Below are positions 26,534-34,027 of a DNA stretch of 64,000 bases, one piece after another. The stretch comes from Sphingobium cloacae. Lineage in GTDB: Bacteria > Pseudomonadota > Alphaproteobacteria > Sphingomonadales > Sphingomonadaceae. The notes beneath the pieces were generated by a model. It saw only the letters and a list, made by a program, of their open reading frames with translations. It was not told the origin of the DNA and searched no databases. Location: contig NZ_AP017655.1 of NCBI RefSeq assembly GCF_002355855.1, positions 744,001 to 808,000 on the forward strand, read 5' to 3'. The translations under genes were made by a program, and so were the position numbers. The stretch's first letter is position 1, and each line of letters starts with the position of its first letter.

Positions 26534-27865
26534 ATGGCGACCTTCAACCGCGATTCATCCGATGAAGTCAGCCGCGGCGCGCGGGCTGTGGTCGTGCGCG
26601 CGGAAACGCAGGGCGCGGAACGGCGGGACAGCGACGCGCGACTGGAAGAAGCGAAGGGGCTTGCGCTGGCGATCGGCATAGAGGTCTGCGCGGCGCAGGC
26701 CTTTCGCGTTCGCGACCGCAAGCCTGCCACCCTGTTCGGCAGCGGGCAGGTGGAAAGCATCGCGGCGCTGGTGGAGGCCGAGCAGGCGGAACTGGTCATC
26801 GTCGATAACGCACTCAGCCCGGTCCAGCAGAGCAATCTGGAGAAGGCGACCTCCGCCAAGGTGATCGACCGGACGGGATTGATCCTCGAAATCTTCGGGG
26901 AGCGGGCGGCGACCAATGAAGGGCGCTTGCAGGTTGAACTGGCCCATCTCGACTATCAGGCGGGCAGGCTGGTGCGGAGCTGGACCCACCTTGAGCGGCA
27001 GCGGGGCGGGTTCGGCTTCCTCGGCGGTCCGGGCGAAACGCAGATCGAAGCGGACAGGCGGATGATCCGCGACCGCATGGCGAAAATCCGCCGCGAACTG
27101 GATCAGGTGACGCGTACGCGGGGATTGCACCGCGCGCGGCGGCAGCGGGCGCCGTGGCCGGTGATTGCGCTGGTCGGCTATACCAATGCGGGGAAGTCGA
27201 CCCTGTTCAACCGGCTCACGGGAGCCGATGTCATGGCGCAGGACCTGCTGTTCGCCACGCTCGATCCGACCATGCGGCAGATTGCCCTGCCCGGGCTGGA
27301 CAAGGCGATATTGTCGGACACGGTGGGTTTCGTCTCGGACCTCCCGACGCAGTTGATCGCGGCCTTTCGCGCGACGCTGGAAGAAGTGCTGTCCGCCGAT
27401 CTTATCGTGCATGTCCGCGATATTGCCCATCCCGATACCGAAGCGCAGCGCGAGGATGTTCTGGACGTGCTGGGCGAACTGGGCGTGACCGGGGATGGCC
27501 GGGGAGATGGTGAAGCGGGCGACGAGCCGCCTCCCGTCATCGAGGCTTGGAACAAACTTGACCTGCTCGATCCGGAAACCTCCGCCACCATGCGGGAGGT
27601 GGCGGAACGGCGGGACGATGTGGTGATCCTGTCGGCCCTGACGGGCGAAGGCGTGGATCGGCTTGAGCGGGCGATCAGCGGCCGGTTGACGGCGGGAGCC
27701 AGCGTTCATGTCCTGCATGTGCCATCGGCCGAAGGGGCGGCGCTCGCCTGGCTGCATGAGCATGGCGAGGTGTTGTCGACCCGTTCGGAGGCCGATGAGA
27801 TGATCGTCGAGGTGCGCCTGTCCGATTCCGCGCTGGCGCGCTTTCTCAAGCGGAACAGCGGCTGA
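26534..27865 (+). CDS. hflX: Ribosome-associated GTPase HflX
   Basis: 443 residues. The N-terminal HflX nucleotide-binding domain (PATLFGSGQVESIAALVE, NALSPVQQSNLE) and the glycine-rich helical linker (GGFGFLGGPGETQIEADRR) precede the G domain with G1 GYTNAGKST, G3 DTVGFV and G4 NKLD. It splits or rescues stalled ribosomes. It is probably co-transcribed with hfq and convergent with mazG, leaving only 12 bp between stops. Confidence 0.96.
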   Translation: MATFNRDSSDEVSRGARAVVVRAETQGAERRDSDARLEEAKGLALAIGIEVCAAQAFRVRDRKPATLFGSGQVESIAALVEAEQAELVIVDNALSPVQQSNLEKATSAKVIDRTGLILEIFGERAATNEGRLQVELAHLDYQAGRLVRSWTHLERQRGGFGFLGGPGETQIEADRRMIRDRMAKIRRELDQVTRTRGLHRARRQRAPWPVIALVGYTNAGKSTLFNRLTGADVMAQDLLFATLDPTMRQIALPGLDKAILSDTVGFVSDLPTQLIAAFRATLEEVLSADLIVHVRDIAHPDTEAQREDVLDVLGELGVTGDGRGDGEAGDEPPPVIEAWNKLDLLDPETSATMREVAERRDDVVILSALTGEGVDRLERAISGRLTAGASVHVLHVPSAEGAALAWLHEHGEVLSTRSEADEMIVEVRLSDSALARFLKRNSG

Positions 27866-27877
27866 GGCCGGTCAGGC

Positions 27878-28678
27878 CTAGTCCGCTTTCGCCTTGCCTT
27901 TGGCGCGCTGCCACAGGGCTTCCTTGGCGTCGAGGGACAGGCTGGCGAAGGCGTCGCCCGCCATGTCCTCCATCTGGCGGAAACGTCGTTCGAACTTGGC
28001 GTTGGCGGCGCGCAGGGCGACTTCGGGATCGACCTTCAGGTGACGGGCGAGATTGACGACGGCGAAGAGCAGGTCGCCGATTTCCTCCTGCCGGTCCTGC
28101 GGAGAGACGGCGGCTTCGACCTCGGCCAGCTCTTCCTCGATCTTGGCCCGGACGCCGGTGGTGTCGGGCCAGTCGAAGCCGGTGCGAGCGGCGCGCTTCT
28201 GGAGCTTCTCCGCGCGCAGGAGCGCCGGGATGGCGAGGGCGACGCCGGCCAGCGCGCTGGGATCGGGTTCCTTTTCGGCGCGTTCGGCGGCCTTGATGCT
28301 TTCCCATTGGGCGTGGCCGTCCTCGCGATGGGCGGTGTCGCCGAACACATGGGGATGACGGCGGATCATCTTGGCGGTGATGCCGTCGATCACGTCCTGC
28401 AAATCGAAATGTCGGGCCTGTTCCGCCATGCGGCTGTGGAAAACGACCTGGAGCAGAAGGTCGCCCAGTTCGTCGCACAGGGCGGGCATGTCGTTGCGCT
28501 CTATGGCGTCGGCGACTTCATAGGCTTCCTCGATGGTATAGGGGGCGATGCTGGCGAAGTCCTGCCGGATGTCCCAGGGGCAGCCGGTGTCGGGATCGCG
28601 CAGGCGGGCCATGACGGTGGCGAGGGGCATGATGTCGGCGGGGCTGGCTTTGGGATCGGCGGGCATCGGTGAATCCAT
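27878..28678 (-). CDS. mazG: Nucleoside triphosphate pyrophosphohydrolase MazG
   Basis: 266 residues with two MazG repeats, the first complete (CPWDIRQDFASIAPYTIEEAYEVADAIE then ELGDLLLQVVFH, giving the EExxE/ExxD metal site), the second around EEELAEVEAA...EEIGDLLFAVVNLARH. It hydrolyses non-canonical NTPs to NMP and PPi. The first ATG (28678) is taken; MPADPK at 28666 is a possible alternative. A perfect 11-bp inverted repeat lies 36 bp upstream. Confidence 0.94.
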   Translation of the reverse strand: MDSPMPADPKASPADIMPLATVMARLRDPDTGCPWDIRQDFASIAPYTIEEAYEVADAIERNDMPALCDELGDLLLQVVFHSRMAEQARHFDLQDVIDGITAKMIRRHPHVFGDTAHREDGHAQWESIKAAERAEKEPDPSALAGVALAIPALLRAEKLQKRAARTGFDWPDTTGVRAKIEEELAEVEAAVSPQDRQEEIGDLLFAVVNLARHLKVDPEVALRAANAKFERRFRQMEDMAGDAFASLSLDAKEALWQRAKGKAKAD

Positions 28679-28713
28679 GAACGAGATGGCGAAGCTATAG
28701 CGTTTTGAAGGGG

Positions 28714-28749
28714 TTTCCTACAGGGGTGTCCGCCGGGTCCTGTAGGAAA
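28714..28749. repeat. Perfect 11-bp inverted repeat upstream of mazG
   Basis: TTTCCTACAGG and CCTGTAGGAAA separated by 14 bp, between the stop of the MDR gene (28775) and the mazG start (28678). On the minus strand it could fold after the MDR stop, but no U-run follows, so an operator for mazG or an RNA structure in its leader are equally possible. A second small dyad (GGCCTGTCAGGCC, 28758-28770) lies next to it. Confidence 0.6.
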
Positions 28750-28774
28750 TAGGAAATGGCCTGTCAGGCCGGGT

Positions 28775-29785
28775 TCACCCCAGCTTCACCATGGTGCGGC
28801 CGATATTGGCGCCTGTGAAGAGGCCCCAGAAGGCGTCGAGGGCCTTGTCGATCCCTTCATAGACGGTTTCGGCCTGCGCCATCCGGCCCGCGTCGTGCCA
28901 TGCGACCATGTCGGCCAGCATCTGCGGCTCCAGGTCCATATGGTCGAGGGCGATATAGCCTTCCATGCGGATGCGCTTGGTCATCAGCATGGTGAGGTTG
29001 CGGGGCACGACGGGCGCTTCGGTGAGGTTATATTGCGAGATCATGCCGCAAATGGCGAAGCGCGCGAAATCGTTGGCGAGCGACAGCGCCGCCTGAAGAT
29101 GATCGCCCCCCACATTTTCGAAATAGACGTCGATCCCCTCCGCGCCGATGGCCTTCACCTCGCGGGCGAGCGCCTTGGTGAGGCTGGGTTCGGCCTTGTA
29201 GTCGATTGCGCCGTCGACCTTCAGCACGTCGCGCAGGAAGGCGACCTTTTCCGGGCCGCCCGCCGATCCGATGACCTTGTGCCCTTTGTTCCGGGCGATC
29301 TGGCAGGCGATGGAGCCGACCGCGCCCGACGCGGCGGAGACGAACACCACGTCGCCGGGCTTGAGCGCGGCGATCCGCAACAGGCCCGCATAGGCGGTGA
29401 GGCCGGGCATCCCGGCATAGCAGAGATAGGCCTGGGGCGGCAAAGCCCTGTCGCGCCGTTGCAGGGCGGAGGCGGGGGCGTTGAAGGCTTCGCGCCAGCC
29501 CAGACGGGAAAAGACGAGATCGCCCGGAGCGAAGCCGGGGTCGTTGGAGGCGGTCACTTCGCCGATGGCGGGACCTTCCATCGGGGCGTCGAGGGCGAAG
29601 GGGGGAATGTAGCTCCTGACGTCGTTCATGCGGCCGCGCATCGCCGGGTCCACCGCCATCCAGAGATTGCGGACCTGAACCTCGCCCGCCGCCGGGGGAG
29701 GGAGTTCGCGGGCGACGGTCGCGAAGTCTTCCGGCACGGTGTCGCCGGCGGGGCGTCGCTTCAGATGGATTTCGCGCGATTGCAT
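28775..29785 (-). CDS. NADP-dependent MDR oxidoreductase (CurA / prostaglandin-reductase type)
   Basis: 336 residues, zinc-free medium-chain reductase. Signature items are LWMAVDPAMRGRMND near 45-60, the nucleotide-binding VFVSAASGAVGSIACQIA and the C-terminal GLFTGANIGRTMVKLG. The family reduces alkenal/one double bonds of enones with NADPH. It lies downstream of the two acyl-CoA dehydrogenase genes, 188 bp from the nearer one, and may reduce an unsaturated ketone in the P450-initiated pathway. That connection is only positional. Confidence 0.88.
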   Translation of the reverse strand: MQSREIHLKRRPAGDTVPEDFATVARELPPPAAGEVQVRNLWMAVDPAMRGRMNDVRSYIPPFALDAPMEGPAIGEVTASNDPGFAPGDLVFSRLGWREAFNAPASALQRRDRALPPQAYLCYAGMPGLTAYAGLLRIAALKPGDVVFVSAASGAVGSIACQIARNKGHKVIGSAGGPEKVAFLRDVLKVDGAIDYKAEPSLTKALAREVKAIGAEGIDVYFENVGGDHLQAALSLANDFARFAICGMISQYNLTEAPVVPRNLTMLMTKRIRMEGYIALDHMDLEPQMLADMVAWHDAGRMAQAETVYEGIDKALDAFWGLFTGANIGRTMVKLG

Positions 29786-29908
29786 GGCGGGGTCCTTGCT
29801 GTTGAAGGTGGATGATGTGGGGTGGAGAGCCGACGGTTTGCTTTCTCAACGTCTCGCCTGACGGCAAAGCCTAGCCTTGAACCGCTGTTCTCCCCCTCAT
29901 CCCACTGC

Positions 29909-29925
29909 GCCTAACCTTACTTCGT
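29909..29925. repeat. Dispersed intergenic repeat, copy 1 (GCCTAAYCTYACTTCGT)
   Basis: GCCTAACCTTACTTCGT, shared at 15 of 17 positions with 40468-40484. Both copies are in gaps next to remnants of a CTCCC/GGGAG hairpin, so they look like members of one small intergenic repeat family. Confidence 0.45.
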
Positions 29926-29942
29926 CGGGCAAGGCTGCGTAT

Positions 29943-29965
29943 CCTTCTCCCACGAGGGGAGAAGG
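29943..29965 (-). terminator. Hairpin after the acyl-CoA dehydrogenase gene
   Basis: CCTTCTCCC-ACGAG-GGGAGAAGG, 9-bp perfect arms and 5-nt loop, 9 bp beyond the stop of the minus-strand acyl-CoA dehydrogenase gene (29974). It could terminate or protect the 3' end of that transcript; no U-tract follows, and it may instead belong to the intergenic repeat at 29909. Confidence 0.45.
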
Positions 29966-29973
29966 AGAGACGT

Positions 29974-31125
29974 TCAATACCCGCGCAGGCGCGCCCAGCG
30001 TTCGCGGTGCCATGCGGTGCCGCCATAGCATTGCTCCGCGACGCGCGCGCGCTTGAGGTAGAGGCCTGCGTCATGTTCGTGCGTCATGCCGATGCCGCCG
30101 TGAAGCTGCACCATCTGGGACGAGATGAAATGAAGCGTCTCGCCCGCCATCGCCTTGGCAAGCGAGGAAAGGGCGGGAATGTCCGCGTCGCCTTCGTCGA
30201 TGGCGATGAGAGCCGTTTCCACCGCCGAGCGGGTCAGCTGCAATTCCCCGAACATCCGCGCGGCGCGATGTTGCAGCGCCTGAAAGGAGCCGATGATGGC
30301 GTCGAACTGAACGCGGGTCTTGAGATAGTCCAGCGTGGTTTCGAACGCCTGCGTCGCGCTGCCCAGCATTTCGGCGGCCAGCCCCGCATTGGCGCGGTCC
30401 AATATAGCGTCGAGCAGGTCCGCGCCTTTGCCGACTTCGCCCAGAACGGCGTCCGCGCCGACGGCCATGTCCGAAAGGGTGAAGATGGCGGGGCGGCGGG
30501 CGTCGATCTGGTCCATCGCCTGACGGGAGAGGCCATCGGAGCCGGTTTCGATAAGGAAGAGCGTCAGCCCTTCGCGCTCGCCGGACGCGCCGGACGTGCG
30601 GGCGGCGAGGATCGCGACATCGGCGATCATGCCGTCCTGCACCGCGCGTTTCGTGCCATCAAGGGTCCAGCCTCCGTTCGAGGCCGTGGCGGTCAGGGCG
30701 GTCTTTTCCGGGGCGTGATGCGGGCCTTCGTCGATGGCGAGCGTGCCGATGGCCGATCCGTCCGCGATAGCGGGGAGCCAGCGGGCCTTCTGATCGGGGG
30801 AGCCGCCCAGCCGAAGGGCCGTCGCCGCGACCAGCGCCGAGCTCAAAAGGGGAGAGGCGGCAAGGGTGCGGCCCAGCTCCTCCAGCACCAGTCCCATGCC
30901 GAGATAGCCGAAATCCGACCCGCCATATTGTTCGGGCACGAGGATGCCGGCCCAGCCCATCTCCGCCATTTCCGTCCATGCGGCAGGGTCATGGCCCGAT
31001 GAATCGGGCTTTGCGCCGCCGCCATGATCGTAAAGGGCGCGCAGGGCGGTGACGGGCATCCGGTCGCGCGCCCATCCGGCCGCCATGTCCTTCAGCATCG
31101 CCTGTTCGTCGTTCAGCACCGCCAC
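29974..31125 (-). CDS. Acyl-CoA dehydrogenase, divergent subunit
   Basis: 383 residues from GTG 31125, chosen because GGAGGAGGA lies 8 bp upstream; an open frame further upstream is inside the next gene. It has acyl-CoA dehydrogenase features (GWAGILVPEQYGGSDFGY, LSSLAKAMAGETLHF, LHGGIGMTHEHDAGLY). The usual GTEPGxGSD segment is replaced by IGTLAIDEG, and the C-terminal YEGT-type motif reads CYGGTAWHR without the glutamate. Such degenerate copies usually form heteromers with a partner dehydrogenase, as in steroid side-chain catabolism. The partner would be the gene immediately upstream (31157-32335), 31 bp away. Confidence 0.85.
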   Translation of the reverse strand: MAVLNDEQAMLKDMAAGWARDRMPVTALRALYDHGGGAKPDSSGHDPAAWTEMAEMGWAGILVPEQYGGSDFGYLGMGLVLEELGRTLAASPLLSSALVAATALRLGGSPDQKARWLPAIADGSAIGTLAIDEGPHHAPEKTALTATASNGGWTLDGTKRAVQDGMIADVAILAARTSGASGEREGLTLFLIETGSDGLSRQAMDQIDARRPAIFTLSDMAVGADAVLGEVGKGADLLDAILDRANAGLAAEMLGSATQAFETTLDYLKTRVQFDAIIGSFQALQHRAARMFGELQLTRSAVETALIAIDEGDADIPALSSLAKAMAGETLHFISSQMVQLHGGIGMTHEHDAGLYLKRARVAEQCYGGTAWHRERWARLRGY

Positions 31126-31156
31126 GGGGCGTCCTCCTCCATATCGTTCATCCCCA

Positions 31157-32335
31157 TCAGGCCGGGAGGCCGAGGGTCCGCTTGGCGGTGATGTTGTTCT
31201 GCACTTCGTAGCTGCCGCCGTAGATCGAGAAAGCCTTGCTGTGCAGCCATGCGCGGGTCGCTTCCAGTTCGTCCTCCGCATAGGCATCCCCGGACCAGCC
31301 CAGGCCGTTGGAGCCGAGCAGTTCGACCAGAAGCTCCGACCGCTGCTGGATGATTTCCGACCAGAGATTCTTGAGCGCGGAAATGGGGGTCTCCGCGCCG
31401 CCCTTCGATTCCTGGCCGAAGCGCCGCACGGTCGCCATATAGGCTTCGTGCCGCATCGCGTTGCGGATCATGCGGGCGCGCAGGTCGGGATTGTCGATGC
31501 GGCCCAGCGCGTCCGTGCCGACATGGCGATGGGCGAGCGGGGCGAGGGAGGTGATCTCCGCCTTCACTTCCGACAGGCTGTTGCGTTCGAACTGGAGCAG
31601 CCGTTTCGCGATGGTCCAGCCCTGATTGACTTCGCCCACCAGATTGCCCTTGGGCACCTTCACATCGTTGAAGAAGACCTCGCAGAAATGGGTCGATCCG
31701 CTGATGAGGACGATGGGGCGGGCTTCGACGCCCGGCGATTTCATGTCGATCAGCAGGAAGCTGATGCCGCCCTGCTTGCGGCTGGTATCGGTGCGGACAA
31801 GGGCGAAGCACCAGTCGGCCTGATCCGCGCCGGAGGTCCAGATCTTCTGCCCGCTGACCAGCCAGTGATCGCCCATGTCGACGCAGCGGGTTTGCAGCGA
31901 GGCGAGGTCCGATCCCGCGCCGGGCTCCGAAAAGCCCTGGCACCAGCGCCGTTCATGCCCGGCGATGGGGGGCAGATGCTCCCGCTTCTGTTCCTCATTG
32001 CCATATTCCAGCAGGGTCGGGCCCAGCATCATCGTGCCGAAGCTGCGGATCGGGTTGAAGGCGCCGATGGCCGTCATCTCCTCGGCCAATATGCGTATCC
32101 CCGCTTCGTCCATGTCCGCGCCGCCATAGCGGCTGGGCCAGTGGGGGACGCCCCAGCCCTTTTCCTGCATCCGCCGGCGCCAGAGTTGATAATCCGGGCT
32201 GGCGGCGGCGGCATGGGCGTCGCTCTGGAAGACGAGGCCGCTGACGCCGGTCAGGGAGGGCGGGAAGCTGGCCTTCAGCCATGCGCGGACTTCCTGTCGG
32301 AAATCCTGCCCCTCCATCGCTTTGGCGTCCATCAT
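31157..32335 (-). CDS. Acyl-CoA dehydrogenase, FadE29-like subunit
   Basis: 392 residues from ATG 32335 (ATG 32332 is an alternative). The N-terminus DFRQEVRAWLKASFPPS, the flavin motif QGFSEPGAGSDLASLQTR, WTSGADQADWCF and the C-terminal SIYGGSYEVQNNITAKRTLGLP are typical of acyl-CoA dehydrogenases acting on branched or ring-linked CoA esters. It is first gene of a unit with the divergent subunit at 29974. It faces the P450 gene across a region holding two copies of the 14-bp box. It probably dehydrogenates the CoA ester formed after P450 and aldehyde dehydrogenase action; this is inference. Confidence 0.9.
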   Translation of the reverse strand: MMDAKAMEGQDFRQEVRAWLKASFPPSLTGVSGLVFQSDAHAAAASPDYQLWRRRMQEKGWGVPHWPSRYGGADMDEAGIRILAEEMTAIGAFNPIRSFGTMMLGPTLLEYGNEEQKREHLPPIAGHERRWCQGFSEPGAGSDLASLQTRCVDMGDHWLVSGQKIWTSGADQADWCFALVRTDTSRKQGGISFLLIDMKSPGVEARPIVLISGSTHFCEVFFNDVKVPKGNLVGEVNQGWTIAKRLLQFERNSLSEVKAEITSLAPLAHRHVGTDALGRIDNPDLRARMIRNAMRHEAYMATVRRFGQESKGGAETPISALKNLWSEIIQQRSELLVELLGSNGLGWSGDAYAEDELEATRAWLHSKAFSIYGGSYEVQNNITAKRTLGLPA

Positions 32336-32450
32336 CTCTGGTCCCTGTCTTCCATCCGGGCGAACCGGCAATCCCGCCCTGCATAGGCAGCGAGCCGCGC
32401 TCCTGTGCGGAATCATTAAGGCACTCTTCGCGCCAAGGCTAGTATATTTT

Positions 32451-32464
32451 TGCACCATAGGATA
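32451..32464. promoter_or_regulatory. Putative operator, box B1 (TGCACCATAGGATA)
   Basis: Second copy of the 14-bp box, 116 bp upstream of the minus-strand acyl-CoA dehydrogenase start. Only one base differs from box A at 2288. It sits in an AT-rich stretch (AGTATATTTT) likely to contain the promoter of that gene. Confidence 0.6.
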
Positions 32465-32491
32465 GTTTTGTGCTGGCGGGCAAAAGGGTGA

Positions 32492-32517
32492 TTGACACGG
32501 GGGCGCCCTTTTATAAA
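32492..32517 (+). promoter_or_regulatory. Candidate P450 promoter
   Basis: TTGACA (32492-32497) and TATAAA (32512-32517) with a 14-bp spacer, shorter than the 17-bp ideal, 65 bp before the P450 start. The short spacer suggests either a regulated promoter or that one of the hexamers is fortuitous. A degenerate box copy follows directly. Confidence 0.4.
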
Positions 32518-32518
32518 C

Positions 32519-32532
32519 TGCACTATGTTGCA
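32519..32532. promoter_or_regulatory. Degenerate box B2 (TGCACTATGTTGCA)
   Basis: Shares the first nine positions (TGCACTATG) with the 14-bp box and ends CA, but lacks the central GG. It lies immediately downstream of the candidate -10 of the P450 gene, the position expected for a repressor, and mirrors box D at the TonB gene. Confidence 0.4.
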
Positions 32533-32581
32533 ATATTATGGGGCCGTCCCTGCGAGGCGGACCGATTCAGGAGAGTGACGG

Positions 32582-33808
32582 ATGGAAACCATGGCTGCCC
32601 GGCCCGTGCCCGACCATGTGCCGCCGCATATGATCGGCGCGTTCAACCTGTTCGACGCGCCCGGCATGACGCCGACGCCCCATGGCGATCCGCAGGCGGC
32701 GGCGGCGGTCGTGCATGACGGGCCGCCGATCTTCTATTCGCCGGGCAACACGCGCGACGGGCGCGGCACCTGGGTCATCACGCGCGCCAAGGACCAGCGT
32801 CGGGTGTTGCAGGACCCGGAGACCTTCTCCAGCCATCGCGCCATCTTCGCCTCCGCGCTGGGGGAGGATTGGCCGATGATCCCGCTGGAGCTCGATCCGC
32901 CCGAGCATGGGAAATTCCGTTCGCTGCTCAATCCGCTGCTGTCGCCCAAGCGGGTCATGGCGCTGGAGACGGCGGTGCGGGAACGGGCGGTGTTCCTGAT
33001 CGACCGGATCGCGGCGGCGGGGACGAGCTGCGACGTCATGACGGATTTCGCCTTTCCCTTCGCGGTGAATATCTTCCTGCGGTTCCTGGGACTGTCGGAC
33101 GACCGGCTGGACGAGTTCGTCGGCTGGGCCAACGACCTGCTGCATGGTGACAACCGGCAGCGCCCGGCGGCGGCGCGGACGATCATCGCCTTCATCGACG
33201 ATCTGGCGGCGCAGCGGCGCAAGGCGCCGGTGGACGATTTCATGTCCTTCCTGGTGCAGTCGAAGGTGGACGACCGGCTGCTGAACGACATGGAGATACG
33301 CGGGACGGGCGTGCTGCTGTTCGTGGCGGGGCTGGATACGGTGGCGGCGGCGATCGGGTTCGACCTCAATTATCTGGCGCGCCATCCGCAGGATCAGGAA
33401 CTGCTGCGGCGGGAGCCTTCGCGGATCGTGCTGGCGGCCGAGGAGATGCTGCGCGCCTATCCGACCGTGCAGATGATCCGGGTGGCGACGAAGGACATCG
33501 ACTTCGAAGGCGCGCCGATCCGCAAGGGCGACTATGTGTCCTGCGCGACGATGATCGCCAACCGCGATCCCGAGGAGTTTCCCGAACCCAACCGCATCGA
33601 CCTGGGACGCGAGGATAACCGGCATACCGCCTTCGCCTATGGCCCGCACCGTTGCCTGGGATCGCATCTGGCGCGGCGCGAGATCGTGGTCGGGCTGGAG
33701 GAATGGCTGAAGCGCATCCCCACCTTCCGCATCAAGGAAGGCACCGCGCCCATCACCTATGGCGGGCATGTGTTCGGGATCGAGAACCTCATTCTGGACT
33801 GGTCCTGA
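32582..33808 (+). CDS. Cytochrome P450, CYP101-like (class I)
   Basis: 408 residues. The haem loop FAYGPHRCLGSHLARRE gives thiolate ligand C358. The I-helix AGLDTV (D252-T253) keeps the acid-alcohol pair in the form seen in P450cam rather than AGxET. The ExxR motif is in EEMLRAYP. An RGTWVITRAKD substrate-proximal segment and HRAIFAS helix complete the match to the CYP101 group, which hydroxylates terpenoids, ionones and similar cyclic hydrocarbons. The ferredoxin gene follows 12 bp later; no ferredoxin reductase is nearby. The ATG follows AGGAGAGTGACGG. Substrate unknown. Confidence 0.93.
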   Translation: METMAARPVPDHVPPHMIGAFNLFDAPGMTPTPHGDPQAAAAVVHDGPPIFYSPGNTRDGRGTWVITRAKDQRRVLQDPETFSSHRAIFASALGEDWPMIPLELDPPEHGKFRSLLNPLLSPKRVMALETAVRERAVFLIDRIAAAGTSCDVMTDFAFPFAVNIFLRFLGLSDDRLDEFVGWANDLLHGDNRQRPAAARTIIAFIDDLAAQRRKAPVDDFMSFLVQSKVDDRLLNDMEIRGTGVLLFVAGLDTVAAAIGFDLNYLARHPQDQELLRREPSRIVLAAEEMLRAYPTVQMIRVATKDIDFEGAPIRKGDYVSCATMIANRDPEEFPEPNRIDLGREDNRHTAFAYGPHRCLGSHLARREIVVGLEEWLKRIPTFRIKEGTAPITYGGHVFGIENLILDWS

Positions 33809-33820
33809 AGGATAAGCGTC

Positions 33821-34012
33821 ATGAAGATCATCGTGCACAAGGAAAAATGCCAGGGCCATGCCCGCTGCTGGGCGAAGGCTCCGCAGATCTTCGAACTGGA
33901 CGACGAAGGCTATATCATGCCCGGCGACATCGACGTCGCGGAGGAGGATGAACGGCTGGCGTGGAAAGGGGCGAAGTCCTGCCCCGAACGGGCGCTTGAA
34001 ATCCTGAAATGA
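33821..34012 (+). CDS. [3Fe-4S]-type ferredoxin, P450 partner
   Basis: 63 residues. The cluster motif KCQGHARC with a glycine/histidine in place of one cysteine, plus a distant CP (KSCPERAL), marks the single-cluster [3Fe-4S] ferredoxins that serve bacterial P450s. Note that canonical CYP101 enzymes usually take electrons from a [2Fe-2S] putidaredoxin-type protein, so this pairing is of interest. It lies directly after the P450 gene and is surely co-transcribed with it. It is convergent with the aldehyde dehydrogenase gene, 15 bp apart. Confidence 0.93.
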   Translation: MKIIVHKEKCQGHARCWAKAPQIFELDDEGYIMPGDIDVAEEDERLAWKGAKSCPERALEILK

Positions 34013-34027
34013 GGGGAGGGGGCTGGG

